Counted from the stretch's first letter, positions 55,765 through 64,000 are shown. The stretch is 64,000 bases of DNA from Tissierella sp. (GCF_031460495.1 NZ_JAVKTS010000003.1:434001-498000); one strand, 5' to 3'. Made by a program: numbers and translations. Notes: generated by a model not told the origin, from the sequence alone.

Positions 55765-57327
55765 CTAACTTTCAATATTATTATCGGATGTTTGTCCTAT
55801 TACTTTAGTGTTTTTATCGGAATATTTTTCTTTTATTTCCAAAAATCTATCTAAATTGTCAAACAGTATGTCTACGAGTTTTGGATCGAAGTGTTTGCCT
55901 CTTTCTTCTTTGAAATAATTTAGTATGTCTTTGGTTACCCAAGGTTTTTTGTATATTCTTGGGCTGCCTAGGGCGTCGAATACATCTGCTATGGCTGTTA
56001 TTCTTCCATAGATGTGGATTTCTTTCCCTTTTAGCCCTCTTGGATAGCCCTTGCCGTCGTATCTCTCGTGGTGTTCGTGGGCTACTATGGATGCTGCTTT
56101 TAGGATTTCTCTTTTTGAGTTCTTCAGTAGATTATATCCTATTGTAGTGTGAGTTTTTATAATATTGTACTCTTCTTGTGTTAGTCTACTAGTTTTTAAA
56201 AGTATATTATCAGATATTGCTATCTTTCCTATATCATGAATTGGCGTTGCATGGGTAAGGAGTATCACATCTCTTTTGGATAATCCATATTCTTCAGCTA
56301 GTATTTCACAGTATTTGGATACTCTCTTTACATGGTATCCTGTTTCTTCTGATCTGGCTTCTGTTACTTCTCCTAATGTATATAGTATTTCTTTTTGAGT
56401 TTCTTCTATTTCTAGATTTAGACAAAGGTTGTCGAAGGTAGCTGATATACTTTTGTGAAATACATCTAGAAGTTCCATATCTACATCTATTTCACCATCT
56501 ATTTCTATATATATTATGGCTTCATTCCCAGCCGTACTTTTGTATTTAGCCACATAACAATTATCATAAAAATCATGTTCACCATCATTATATAATTTGT
56601 TAAGTTTCATCAGATCAGCTTCAGATACGGTTTGTCTGATGCTCTTATGAATAGATTCTTTATATTTCCCATGGCCATCTATTAATTTGAAAATATTTGA
56701 AGTCCCCTGCCTAATAGCTGCGAAGGAATTTATTTTACATTCTTGTACACTTTTACATTGATTAATTACCGCACTTAGGTGACAAAGACACCCAGATAGA
56801 AAATCTTCAATAGAGTTTGTCTCATATAGTTTGGATATAGATTGTACTACTTCTTCCATAGCTTCTTTATTGTTATTTATACGATTAATATCCCTAAAGG
56901 ATCTTAGGGATGAAAATATAACTGTATTCATTTTTTTTGAAAATAAGTCTGTTTTATCTTCATATCCATTTATATCATAGCTTAATATAATTTCTTCCTG
57001 TAAACTCATAGATCTATTTCCAGTAATTAGAATTATTCTAATATTAGCATTTTTTATATCTTCTCTAATATATTTTGCCAAACCTAGACCTGAGTCTTTT
57101 TCTTCTAAAAATACATCTAACAATGCCAATGCTATATCATTGTTTTTCTTCAATATTTCAACGGCATCTTTTGATGTATATGCACTATAAAACTCCACAG
57201 GTTTATTTTCAAATCTAAGATTTTTGTTAAGCTCTTTTACCATTCTGTGTACAAAATTATCATCATCTACTATGAGTACTTTCCACGATCCATTGTGGCT
57301 CAGATTCTCTATTTCATCCTTGAACAC
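55765..57327 (-). CDS. HD-GYP response regulator (REC-DUF3369-HD-GYP)
   Basis: 520 residues from GTG 57327 (AAGGAGG nine bases upstream; the frame open to 57351 has no site). Receiver domain (about 12-140, WKVLIVDDDNFVHRMVKEL, phospho-acceptor in LALLDVFLEE), DUF3369-like middle (150-310) and HD-GYP (325-500) with HDIGK, HEHHERYDGKGYPRGL and ITAIADVFDALGSPRIYKKPW. HD-GYP proteins hydrolyse c-di-GMP and this one keeps the metal and GYP residues, so it should be active. It lies between csrA and flagellin, and the flagellin promoter is inside its 3' end, linking c-di-GMP turnover to motility. Confidence 0.93.
   Translation of the reverse strand: MFKDEIENLSHNGSWKVLIVDDDNFVHRMVKELNKNLRFENKPVEFYSAYTSKDAVEILKKNNDIALALLDVFLEEKDSGLGLAKYIREDIKNANIRIILITGNRSMSLQEEIILSYDINGYEDKTDLFSKKMNTVIFSSLRSFRDINRINNNKEAMEEVVQSISKLYETNSIEDFLSGCLCHLSAVINQCKSVQECKINSFAAIRQGTSNIFKLIDGHGKYKESIHKSIRQTVSEADLMKLNKLYNDGEHDFYDNCYVAKYKSTAGNEAIIYIEIDGEIDVDMELLDVFHKSISATFDNLCLNLEIEETQKEILYTLGEVTEARSEETGYHVKRVSKYCEILAEEYGLSKRDVILLTHATPIHDIGKIAISDNILLKTSRLTQEEYNIIKTHTTIGYNLLKNSKREILKAASIVAHEHHERYDGKGYPRGLKGKEIHIYGRITAIADVFDALGSPRIYKKPWVTKDILNYFKEERGKHFDPKLVDILFDNLDRFLEIKEKYSDKNTKVIGQTSDNNIES
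55781..55807 (-). promoter_or_regulatory. Sigma-D promoter of flagellin, inside the HD-GYP gene
   Basis: Minus strand TAAA (55804-55807), exactly 15 bases, TCCGATAA (55781-55788), one mismatch from GCCGATAA. Transcription would begin near 55773, giving a 90-base leader with the CsrA sites. Confidence 0.82.
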
Positions 57328-57363
57328 CCTACAATTCCTCCTTGAGTACATTAAACCTACGCT

Positions 57364-57591
57364 CTATTGCTTTTTAAGTAATCTTTTCATTTCTTCTAGG
57401 TTTGTAGTATTATTAACTGCTGCTAAATTCTCTTCTTGTATTTTCTTGTATAATTCCTTGCGCATTATATCTATATTTTTTGGTGCTTCTATGCCAATTT
57501 TCACTTTACCGTCTTCTATTTCTACAATTCTAATCTCAATATTTCCATCTATAATTATAGACTCATCTTTTTTCCTCGAAAGTATTAGCAT
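57364..57591 (-). CDS. csrA: Carbon storage regulator CsrA
   Basis: 75 residues from ATG 57591 (GGAGGAGA upstream; longer frames are unsupported). MLILSRKKDESIIIDGNIEIRIVEIEDGKVKIGIEAPKNIDIMRKELYKKI is the entire CsrA fold. It dimerises and binds GGA hairpins in mRNA, repressing flagellin translation until FliW titrates it. One base separates it from the fliW stop. Confidence 0.97.
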   Translation of the reverse strand: MLILSRKKDESIIIDGNIEIRIVEIEDGKVKIGIEAPKNIDIMRKELYKKIQEENLAAVNNTTNLEEMKRLLKKQ

Positions 57592-57592
57592 A

Positions 57593-58042
57593 TTATTCTC
57601 CTCCTGTTTTGGAGTCTTGATTGAATATGAAATGTTTGGTAGTATATCTTTCATCATCTAATATTACTTGTTTACCTAGTCTTTTTCTAGTATTGATGAC
57701 TATTGGTCCTAGAAGGTTGGTAGTCATCTTTGTCATATCTTCTGGTACTACTACCATGGAGTATATGGCTACTTCTTCTTGCTTTTCTATCATTAGTTTA
57801 TTAGTTGCTATTTCTGGAAGTAATATATCATAGTCACTAAATATTTCAAATGGATTCAGTATTACAAAAGATAAGTCTAGGTTTTTAACGGATTGTAAAA
57901 AATGAAAAGGATTTTCTTCATCTTCATTTAATACAATGATAAATTCTTTCTCCTCTTCAAATCCAGGTATTCCTTCTTGAAACTTAATTATCTTTTCTTC
58001 TTTAATATCTATTTCGCCAAAATTCCTCGTTCTTATTCTCAT
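57593..58042 (-). CDS. fliW: Flagellar assembly factor FliW
   Basis: 149 residues: FGEIDIKEEKIIKFQEGIPGFEEEKEFIIV and PFHFLQSVKNLDLSFVILNPFEIF are hallmark FliW segments. FliW binds either flagellin or CsrA. When flagellin is exported, freed FliW inactivates CsrA and flagellin translation resumes. AGGAGG precedes the ATG. A terminator after flgL separates it from the flgM operon, so it needs its own promoter, probably one of the TATAAT boxes in 58050-58090. Start of fliW-csrA-HD-GYP. Confidence 0.96.
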   Translation of the reverse strand: MRIRTRNFGEIDIKEEKIIKFQEGIPGFEEEKEFIIVLNEDEENPFHFLQSVKNLDLSFVILNPFEIFSDYDILLPEIATNKLMIEKQEEVAIYSMVVVPEDMTKMTTNLLGPIVINTRKRLGKQVILDDERYTTKHFIFNQDSKTGGE

Positions 58043-58099
58043 CCATACTACCTCCTTTTATTCAATTATAATACAAAATATGAGATTATAATACAATAA

Positions 58100-58131
58100 T
58101 CTAAAAAATAAAAAGGGACATCAGTCCCCTA
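58100..58131 (-). terminator. Terminator after flgL
   Basis: Minus strand GGGAC, loop TGAT, GTCCC, then TTTTTATTTTTT. It closes the flgM-flgN-flgK-flgK-flgL operon. Confidence 0.75.
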
Positions 58132-58139
58132 TTGATTTA

Positions 58140-59093
58140 TTATCTTAGAAAATCCATTAAGCTTGGTTGTATTATTCTAGCCCCTACTGCAAGGCTTGCG
58201 TTGTATACATTTTCTTCTATAGCTAATTTCATCATTGCTTCTGGTAAGCTTACATCTTCGTTGAAGGATAGCAACTCTTTTAGGTTTATTAATTGATCTT
58301 CTAATTTACTTTCTGTTAGTTGTATTCTATTGGTTTTTGCTCCTATTTCTGCTGTAACTGATAAGATTTGGTTGCTAGCATCCTTTATATTTCCTAAGGC
58401 TGTTTGAAGATCATCTGCTGGATTTGCAGATGTCCCTGCTAGAGCAGCTTCTAAATCGTCAAACATTTGTATTAAATATGCTTTACTTCCTGCAGTCACT
58501 TCTGTTTCATAATCCTTAGTTCCACTTCCAAATATCTTGTTTCCCAAAGTATTTACTGATACCCTCTCAGCAACTCCTACATTATAGACAAATACTTCAT
58601 CTATGGGAACTCCCCCATCATCTAGCCCAATATTTACCTTATAGTTTCCATTTTCATCTAGTAATTCCTTGTCAGTCTTATATCCTGTAAATATTGATCT
58701 TCCTGCATAGGTCGTATTTCCTATTTGGATTAAATGTCCCTTTAACTCAGTTATTTCTGCTTCAATCTTTTTTAGATCATCTGGAGCATTTGTACCATTT
58801 GCTGCTTGATTAGTTAATTCATAAGTTCTCTTAAGTACTTCATTTATTTCCTTAAATGCTGATTCTGATTCTTTCATCCAAGCCTTTGCATCCTTAGTAT
58901 TTCTTAGATATTGGCTTACTTTTGATATATCTGTATTAAATTTTAAAGATTTACTGGCAGCTATTGGGTCATCTGAAGGTACTCGAAATTTCTTGCCTTT
59001 AGATGATTCAAATTGTAACTTTTCCAATCTTTGTAGAGTACCATTTAAATTATATGTCATATTGCTTACAAGCATATTATTTGTTATACGCAA
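58140..59093 (-). CDS. flgL: Flagellar hook-associated protein FlgL (HAP3)
   Basis: 317 residues. FlgL joins hook and filament. N-terminal MRITNNMLVSNMTYNLNGTLQRLEKLQFESSKGKKFRVPSDDPIAASKSL and C-terminal MMKLAIEENVYNASLAVGARIIQPSLMDFLR are the flagellin-like ends of FlgL. Start is TTG 59093 with GGGAG nine bases upstream. Last gene of the sigma-D flgM operon. Confidence 0.95.
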   Translation of the reverse strand: MRITNNMLVSNMTYNLNGTLQRLEKLQFESSKGKKFRVPSDDPIAASKSLKFNTDISKVSQYLRNTKDAKAWMKESESAFKEINEVLKRTYELTNQAANGTNAPDDLKKIEAEITELKGHLIQIGNTTYAGRSIFTGYKTDKELLDENGNYKVNIGLDDGGVPIDEVFVYNVGVAERVSVNTLGNKIFGSGTKDYETEVTAGSKAYLIQMFDDLEAALAGTSANPADDLQTALGNIKDASNQILSVTAEIGAKTNRIQLTESKLEDQLINLKELLSFNEDVSLPEAMMKLAIEENVYNASLAVGARIIQPSLMDFLR

Positions 59094-59110
59094 TTTACTT
59101 CACTCCCTTC

Positions 59111-60556
59111 TTATCTTCCAACCATTCCTAGCCTATTTACTGTGATATCCAATAGTGCATCCATTGTTGATATCATCTTTGATGCTGCTACATATACATG
59201 TTGGAATTTTACCATATCAGCCATTTCTTCCTCTAAGGATACTCCTGATATGGATGCTCGTTTTGTTTCTACATTTTTTTGCATTAGCTCCTGTGTAGCA
59301 TATAACCTTTTTGATTGAAGGCTATCTACTGCCATGGATGAAAGCATTGCTTTAATAAAATCATCTGGTGTTCCTTGGGATACAGCTCCTGAGAAGAAAT
59401 CTCTGGATTCCCTTTGCTTTACAAGGGCTAAAAGATTTCCATTGTCTTCTGCTGCTCCACCAGAAATTGAAGCTGCTGCAATTTTCTTTATATCATCTAT
59501 TATGTCTTGATTTACGCCCAATGTTGCCGCTGCTTCCTCATCACTTGTATAAGTGAAGAAGTCTATTCCATCCACACCAGCTCCACGACTTTCACCTATT
59601 CCATATCCTTTTCTATGGAGTTCATTGAATTTATCTGCAAATCCCTTTGCAAAGTCATTAAGCTGCTCCATATAATATGGTATACCTCTATAAGTATTTC
59701 CTTGTCCATCTCCTTGAATCATATCCAATAGTCCCTTTAATTCTCCTGACTTAGGATTTGCATCTCCGCCATTCTCCCAAAGAATATCATAAGTATCCTC
59801 TACTCCAACTGTTGTTTTCTTAAGGAACATCTTGTTAGTATTCATGTGGTCTACTATGGATATTCCATTAACCGATATCTCATATTTGCCGTCTGATGAT
59901 TCATTTACTCTCACATTTACTATCTTAGATAATTCATCTACTAGCAATTCCCTTCTATCTCTTAGGTCATTGGCTTGTTTTCCATCTATTTCTTGAGAAT
60001 ATATTTGCTTATTTAATCCTGCTATTCTTTCACTTAAACTATTTACATACTTTACTTTAGTTTCTATTTCATATTCTGTTTCTTTTTTTACATCACGCAA
60101 TCTTTTTATAGTTTCCTGTACATGCTTCGTAAAGGCAATGGCATTTTCTCTAACAGGCTCCCTATATGCTATATCTGATGGGTTCTTGCTCATTTCATCT
60201 AAGCTTGAATAGAAATCATCCATATATTGTCTAAAACTACTATTAGATGGTTCACCCATTAATTTTTCCATTTCAGTTAATGCATTTTTCTTTACTTCCC
60301 ATTCTCCCATTGGAGCCATTTCATTCCAATATTTAAAATCAACGAAGGAATCCCTTACTCTTTGAACATTATAGATTTCTGTACCTGTACCTAGAAATCC
60401 TATCCCTGGCATTAAAAAAGGGTTTGTAGCTTTTTGGTCTATTTGTTGCCTAGAATATCCCTTTGTGCTTGCATTGTCTATATTATGATTTGTAGTATAT
60501 AAAGCTCTTTGTGATGCAAGGAGCCCTCTTACCGCTGAATTAAATCCAAATATCAT
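59111..60556 (-). CDS. flgK: Flagellar hook-associated protein FlgK, second copy
   Basis: 481 residues. FlgK (HAP1) links hook to FlgL. N-terminal FGFNSAVRGLLASQRALYTTNHNIDNASTKGYSRQQI and C-terminal SISGVSLEEEMADMVKFQHVYVAASKMISTMDALLDITVNRLGMVGR are complete D0/D1 ends. It is a diverged tandem paralogue of the FlgK encoded just upstream at 60562-61959, six bases away, and both reading frames are intact. AGGTAGA-type ribosome site. Confidence 0.93.
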   Translation of the reverse strand: MIFGFNSAVRGLLASQRALYTTNHNIDNASTKGYSRQQIDQKATNPFLMPGIGFLGTGTEIYNVQRVRDSFVDFKYWNEMAPMGEWEVKKNALTEMEKLMGEPSNSSFRQYMDDFYSSLDEMSKNPSDIAYREPVRENAIAFTKHVQETIKRLRDVKKETEYEIETKVKYVNSLSERIAGLNKQIYSQEIDGKQANDLRDRRELLVDELSKIVNVRVNESSDGKYEISVNGISIVDHMNTNKMFLKKTTVGVEDTYDILWENGGDANPKSGELKGLLDMIQGDGQGNTYRGIPYYMEQLNDFAKGFADKFNELHRKGYGIGESRGAGVDGIDFFTYTSDEEAAATLGVNQDIIDDIKKIAAASISGGAAEDNGNLLALVKQRESRDFFSGAVSQGTPDDFIKAMLSSMAVDSLQSKRLYATQELMQKNVETKRASISGVSLEEEMADMVKFQHVYVAASKMISTMDALLDITVNRLGMVGR

Positions 60557-60561
60557 TCTTT

Positions 60562-61959
60562 CTACCTCCCAACTAATCCTACTCTATTGACTACTGTCTC
60601 TATCATTTCATCTATAGCGTTGATCACTCTTGAATTCGCAGAGTAGAAATGTTGAAATTTTATCATATCTGCCATTTCTTCATCTAATGATACATCTGAA
60701 AGAGATGATCTTTTTTCATCTATGGACTTTATCAAAAATCCTTGATTGTCTGCTACCAGTCTAGAGGCTTCTCTTTCCAAACCTAATTCAAGTATTATAT
60801 CTCTATAATATCCATCAATATTCATAGAACCAAATAGGGTTTCATCGTTTCTTATTTCATATATTTCCTTTGCTATATTTCCATCTCCGATTCCACCAGT
60901 TTTTGATATAGCTATTTTATTATAGTTAGATAATGCTGGGTTTACTTTGATGTTAGCAGCCGTAATGACTCCATCTGTCCCTACAAAGAAGTCCAATCCC
61001 AAATTCATGCCTTGTAAGTCTATTCCAGTTTTATGAAGGTCATTTATTCTACTGGCTACTGTACTAACTAGAGTATCTAATCTATTCATATAATTAGTCA
61101 AAGATCCGTCCCTTACATCTATATATCCTGCCAGTTCTCCAAGGCCATTTAAATTAATTTTATCATTGGTTTTATCCCAATAAATATGTCCTAAGCCCTT
61201 TTCATCAGTTTTCATATCTATTTTACTAATATAACTACCATTTACTAAATCCTTCCCCTGTAAAGAAATAATTGTCTCTCCATAGGAATTTTCATAGGAT
61301 GTAATTGGAATTAGTTCAGATAATCTATCTAATAGAGCATTTCTTTCATCTCTAAAATCATTGGCTTTTACTTTGCTATTTTCCCCTTCTACTACCTTGA
61401 TGCTCTTATTTATTAATGCTATCTTGTTAAGTAAGCTATTGGTTTCTTCTACTTTAATGGTTATTTCTTTATTTAAATTTTGCTTTATATCGTTTAATTG
61501 ATTGGATAGATGATTGACAGTTTCTGTCATTGCTACTGCTGATTCATGTACCAAGCCTCTAATAGTCAAGCTATCTGCTTCATTAGAAAGTTCGCTCCAA
61601 TTGTTCCAAAATTCATCCATTACTTTTTGCAGTCCACTATTTGTTATTTCGTTAAATATTCCCTCTACATCTTCAAGAATCTGTGATTTTGAATTATGAT
61701 ATCCAAAGCTAGCCATTTCACGTCGTAGTTTCAAATCTAAGAATTCATCTCTGATTTGTCTGATCTGTGAAACATTCACTCCTGTTCCCATTTCCAGCCT
61801 GCTATCTGCTGATTTTGTATATGGATTATTTGTATGAATTGCTGATTGTCTCACATAGTTCACATTATTTGCGTTGGCTATATTGTGTGAAACAGTATTT
61901 AATGATTGCCTTGAAGCTTGAAGCCCGGATATTGATATATATAAACCGCCAAAACTCAT
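60562..61959 (-). CDS. flgK: Flagellar hook-associated protein FlgK, first copy
   Basis: 465 residues. N-terminal SFGGLYISISGLQASRQSLNTVSHNIANANNVNYVRQSA and C-terminal SSLSDVSLDEEMADMIKFQHFYSANSRVINAIDEMIETVVNRVGLVGR are standard for FlgK. The middle, variable region differs strongly from that of the second copy. AGGAAGG precedes the ATG. Follows flgN directly. Which copy forms the junction, or whether both do, cannot be told from sequence. Confidence 0.93.
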   Translation of the reverse strand: MSFGGLYISISGLQASRQSLNTVSHNIANANNVNYVRQSAIHTNNPYTKSADSRLEMGTGVNVSQIRQIRDEFLDLKLRREMASFGYHNSKSQILEDVEGIFNEITNSGLQKVMDEFWNNWSELSNEADSLTIRGLVHESAVAMTETVNHLSNQLNDIKQNLNKEITIKVEETNSLLNKIALINKSIKVVEGENSKVKANDFRDERNALLDRLSELIPITSYENSYGETIISLQGKDLVNGSYISKIDMKTDEKGLGHIYWDKTNDKINLNGLGELAGYIDVRDGSLTNYMNRLDTLVSTVASRINDLHKTGIDLQGMNLGLDFFVGTDGVITAANIKVNPALSNYNKIAISKTGGIGDGNIAKEIYEIRNDETLFGSMNIDGYYRDIILELGLEREASRLVADNQGFLIKSIDEKRSSLSDVSLDEEMADMIKFQHFYSANSRVINAIDEMIETVVNRVGLVGR

Positions 61960-61961
61960 AT

Positions 61962-62429
61962 TTACACCTTCCTATCAAAAATACTATTTCCACTAGTTTT
62001 TTTATTGTTTAATCCATAGCTTGGATTATTACTTGAATTGGTGATTAAATTCATATTAAAATCAATCCAATCCAGATTTTCCCTTATTAAATCATTATTT
62101 AATGTATTTCTTACATAAAGTTCTTCAAAAGCTAAGGTCATTTTATCCTTTAAATCTATTAATCCCTTATTATCCTCTGGAACTCTTTCAATGACATCAG
62201 AAATAGGGGTATCTATAGCTACCCCCCAAGTATCTAACAATCTTTCTCTGGATTCTTCAAGTAGTGCCATCTCATTAATTAGATCTTCTTCTTTTTTTGT
62301 TGTTTTTTCTAAATCTTGTATTTGATGGTTGATAATCATATCTGTTTTTTCAAATGAAATCTCTTTTAGACTCATTAAAACAGTTAATTCTTTTTCCAAT
62401 ATTATTTCCAATTCTTCTTTAAAAGTCAT
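61962..62429 (-). CDS. flgN: Flagellar export chaperone FlgN
   Basis: 155 residues from ATG 62429; GTG 62438 and TTG 62441 in frame are less likely starts because they overlap the ribosome-site region GGTTGGTG. Helical, acidic, with the FlgN-family ending SYGLNNKKTSGNSIFDRKV. FlgN binds FlgK and FlgL C-termini in the cytoplasm and guides them to the export gate. It lies between flgM and the flgK pair, as in most Firmicutes. Confidence 0.88.
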   Translation of the reverse strand: MTFKEELEIILEKELTVLMSLKEISFEKTDMIINHQIQDLEKTTKKEEDLINEMALLEESRERLLDTWGVAIDTPISDVIERVPEDNKGLIDLKDKMTLAFEELYVRNTLNNDLIRENLDWIDFNMNLITNSSNNPSYGLNNKKTSGNSIFDRKV

Positions 62430-62444
62430 TGTATTCACCAACCA

Positions 62445-62729
62445 CTATATTTTTTTATCAAAATTGATACTTTCTAACATCTTCTCAGCGATTTTTTGCC
62501 CATCAATTTCATAGGTACCTGTCTCAATTTGGTTTTTAATAAATTCTACTTTATCCATGCGAATTTCTTCTACATCTTTAATCTTTTGTAATGCAAATTG
62601 AAACTCTACTGCCCTTTCAGATATCTTGATCTGGTCTTTTTCTTGACTCGCCTTATCTGATTTTACATTTTTTACCCCTGCATTTTTGTTATACACTTGA
62701 AATACATTATCAAGTTTATTTATTCTCAT
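62445..62729 (-). CDS. flgM: Anti-sigma-D factor FlgM
   Basis: 94 residues: DKASQEKDQIKISERAVEFQFALQKIKDVEEIRMDKVEFIKNQIETGTYEIDGQKIAEKML is the FlgM sigma-binding region. FlgM holds the flagellar sigma factor inactive until the hook is complete and FlgM is exported. GGGGTG precedes the ATG. First gene of the sigma-D operon flgM-flgN-flgK-flgK-flgL, giving negative feedback. Confidence 0.93.
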   Translation of the reverse strand: MRINKLDNVFQVYNKNAGVKNVKSDKASQEKDQIKISERAVEFQFALQKIKDVEEIRMDKVEFIKNQIETGTYEIDGQKIAEKMLESINFDKKI

Positions 62730-62762
62730 TAAAAAACACCCCGCTTCCCGTATTCAATAATA

Positions 62763-62789
62763 TTATCGGTCAGATAGGATGTTTCTTTA
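62763..62789 (-). promoter_or_regulatory. Sigma-D promoter of the flgM operon
   Basis: Minus strand TAAA (62786-62789), exactly 15 bases, ACCGATAA (62763-62770), one mismatch from GCCGATAA. Leader of about 25 bases before flgM. Confidence 0.82.
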
Positions 62790-62794
62790 ACTTT

Positions 62795-63208
62795 TTATTT
62801 TTTACGGTCATGTCTATCCGCTACTCTAAACTTTTCTTCCACTTTCTTTGCAGAATTTTTCTTTGCCCTTTCTGTATTTAATACATCTCCTAGCTCTCTC
62901 TGAATGCTATTTGCACATTTTTCACAGAATCTCCCTGTCCTAATACTTGCTCCACATTTTTCACAATCAAGTATTAGATTTCCACCTTCTGCTATTTCAA
63001 GCCTTCCATCTCTTAAAAAATCTATTATTTTCCTCGAATCAATGCCTGTCCCTTCGCTTACATCAGAAATATTTGCACCTGGGTATTCGAGGAGAAATGC
63101 TTTGATACTTTGGAAATCCTTCTCATCATCTTTTCTACAAAAAAAACAAATTTTAAAACCATCATAGTTGTATACCCTTCCACATCGCGTACAGTTTTTT
63201 AAATTCAT
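62795..63208 (-). CDS. yvyF: YvyF-like flagellar operon zinc-ribbon protein (TIGR03826-type)
   Basis: 137 residues with two zinc ribbons, CTRCGRVYNYDGFKICFFC (about 6-24) and CEKCGASIRTGRFCEKC (about 84-100), around a helix-turn-helix-like middle (IKAFLLEYPGANISDVSEGTGIDSRKIIDFLRDGRL). The C-terminus is Lys/Arg-rich. The comF-yvyF-flgM-flgN-flgK order matches B. subtilis, where YvyF influences FlgM and sigma-D activity. AAAGGA precedes the ATG. A shorter paralogue lies at 43589-43900. Confidence 0.85.
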   Translation of the reverse strand: MNLKNCTRCGRVYNYDGFKICFFCRKDDEKDFQSIKAFLLEYPGANISDVSEGTGIDSRKIIDFLRDGRLEIAEGGNLILDCEKCGASIRTGRFCEKCANSIQRELGDVLNTERAKKNSAKKVEEKFRVADRHDRKK

Positions 63209-63226
63209 ATTCCCACATCCTTTAAT

Positions 63227-63886
63227 TTAATTTGTTTTACTTGATGTAAGTGCTAGTCCTATTACTTCTTTAGAGCCATTTTCCCTAAGTACTCTGCTAC
63301 ATTCTTCCATTGTCACCCCTGTAGTTATTATATCGTCAATTAGAAGTATTTTTTTACCTTTTATTTCTTCAGCTTTCTTTAACTCAAATGAATCTTGTAA
63401 ATTGATAATCCTGTCAATCTTGACTAAATGGCTTTGCTCCTTTGTCCATTTTGTCTTTATCAAGTTATCATGTAATAATGGCTTGTTTAGATTCTCTGAT
63501 ATGTAATTTGCCAAAAGTTCTGCTTGATTATATCCTCTTAATGCTTCTTTTCTCCTATGAGCAGGTATGTATGCAATTATATCTATATTTTTTTCTATTT
63601 CTTTTTTTCTAATTGTATCTAGCATTATCTCACCAAAGGGCTTGTACAAATAATTTTTTCCATTAAATTTATATTCCTTCATCTTATCCCTAATAAATCT
63701 ATTGTAAGAAAGAGAATAATAGGCCTTATTTATATAAGATGAATTAATTTCTATTTCCTTATCTAAAATATCTAAGTTTTCATAGCAGTCTTTACATATA
63801 AAATTCTTTATATTAGAATTATTTTCCCTACACATTAAGCATATATGTTTTTTTGGAAAAAGTAAATTATTTAATAACTCTATCAA
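63227..63886 (-). CDS. comF: ComF family protein (phosphoribosyltransferase-like)
   Basis: 219 residues from TTG 63886 (AGGGTG upstream); a GTG at 63895 overlaps that site and remains possible. N-terminal zinc ribbon CLMCRENNSNIKNFICKDC and a type-I phosphoribosyltransferase fold with GKKILLIDDIITTGVTMEEC, the PRPP-binding loop. ComF binds single-stranded DNA during natural transformation in competent species; in Clostridia its role is unclear. It stands at the head of the comF-yvyF-flgM group. Confidence 0.92.
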   Translation of the reverse strand: MIELLNNLLFPKKHICLMCRENNSNIKNFICKDCYENLDILDKEIEINSSYINKAYYSLSYNRFIRDKMKEYKFNGKNYLYKPFGEIMLDTIRKKEIEKNIDIIAYIPAHRRKEALRGYNQAELLANYISENLNKPLLHDNLIKTKWTKEQSHLVKIDRIINLQDSFELKKAEEIKGKKILLIDDIITTGVTMEECSRVLRENGSKEVIGLALTSSKTN

Positions 63887-63891
63887 TATAA

Positions 63892-64000
63892 TCACCCTAT
63901 AAATATAGACATATAATTTCTAATCTTTTTATCCAGCGCAGAGTATCTTTTAGCTATTCTATTGTTTTTTATCATCATATCTAAGTATTTTTCTTCCCCT
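63892..64000 (-). CDS. C-terminal fragment of an upstream gene, possibly a RecD2-type helicase
   Basis: Minus-strand frame entering from the right edge: EEKYLDMMIKNNRIAKRYSALDKKIRNYMSIFIG and TGA at 63894-63892. The stop overlaps the start region of comF, so the two are coupled. The NNRIAKRYSALDKKI segment resembles the tail of RecD2/YrrC SF1 helicases, which often precede comF in Clostridia, but 35 residues are not enough to be sure. Confidence 0.55.
   Translation of the reverse strand, partial: GEEKYLDMMIKNNRIAKRYSALDKKIRNYMSIFIG

Noticed and set aside
1-64000. CRISPR arrays, insertion sequences, prophage, tRNA or rRNA genes
   Set aside because: No regularly spaced direct repeats, transposase or phage structural genes, tRNA cloverleafs or rRNA sequence noticed on reading both strands.

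Overview
The window comes from a low-GC, motile, Gram-positive anaerobe-type Firmicute. Short intergenic gaps, AGGAGG-type ribosome sites, long-form HPF, FliW/CsrA, several peptidases and an Opp system all point to the Clostridia/Tissierellia (a Tissierella- or Sporanaerobacter-like organism is my best guess; no rRNA is present to test it). Nearly all genes are on the minus strand. I see no rRNA, tRNA, CRISPR array or insertion sequence.

Layout. 1-7.4 kb is housekeeping: an amidohydrolase fragment, tex, and hpf-secA-prfB, where prfB carries a programmed +1 frameshift. Upstream of hpf lies a phased cluster of DnaA-box-like repeats. 7.4-10.4 kb is a sigma-D flagellar operon (flaG-fliD-fliS-chaperone). 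10.4-18.5 kb holds an ArAE-type exporter, an M3 oligopeptidase and a four-gene ABC importer with a DUF3798-like binding protein. 18.5-23.3 kb (plus strand) holds an unknown 570-aa protein, an HDOD protein and an S9 peptidase. 23.3-34.4 kb is a peptide-use block: oppABCDF followed by tldD and pmbA, an S41 lipoprotein peptidase and a divergent ArsR-type regulator. The opp and S41 promoters share one operator with identical geometry. 34.4-43.5 kb holds YihY, a soluble chemoreceptor fused to a peptide-binding-protein domain, an ordinary Cache chemoreceptor, and two aminopeptidases.

43.6-63.2 kb is a flagellar region. It contains a complete pseudaminic acid pathway (pseB, C, F, H, I, G), flagellin lysine methylase fliB, a Maf glycosyltransferase, a sigma-D-driven protein of unknown function, flagellin, an HD-GYP response regulator, fliW-csrA, flgL, two tandem flgK genes, flgN, flgM and yvyF. 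comF and a fragment of an upstream gene close the window.

The standout is the flagellin gene. A 370-nt group I intron sits near its 3' end. The predicted P1 loop of the intron encodes a full alternative 14-residue flagellin C-terminus with its own stop codon, and the 3' exon encodes the canonical 14-residue tail. Spliced and unspliced mRNAs should therefore both give 270-residue flagellins that differ at only three positions. The four synonymous differences between the tails suggest that both are under selection. The second most unusual item is the soluble chemoreceptor/solute-binding-protein fusion.
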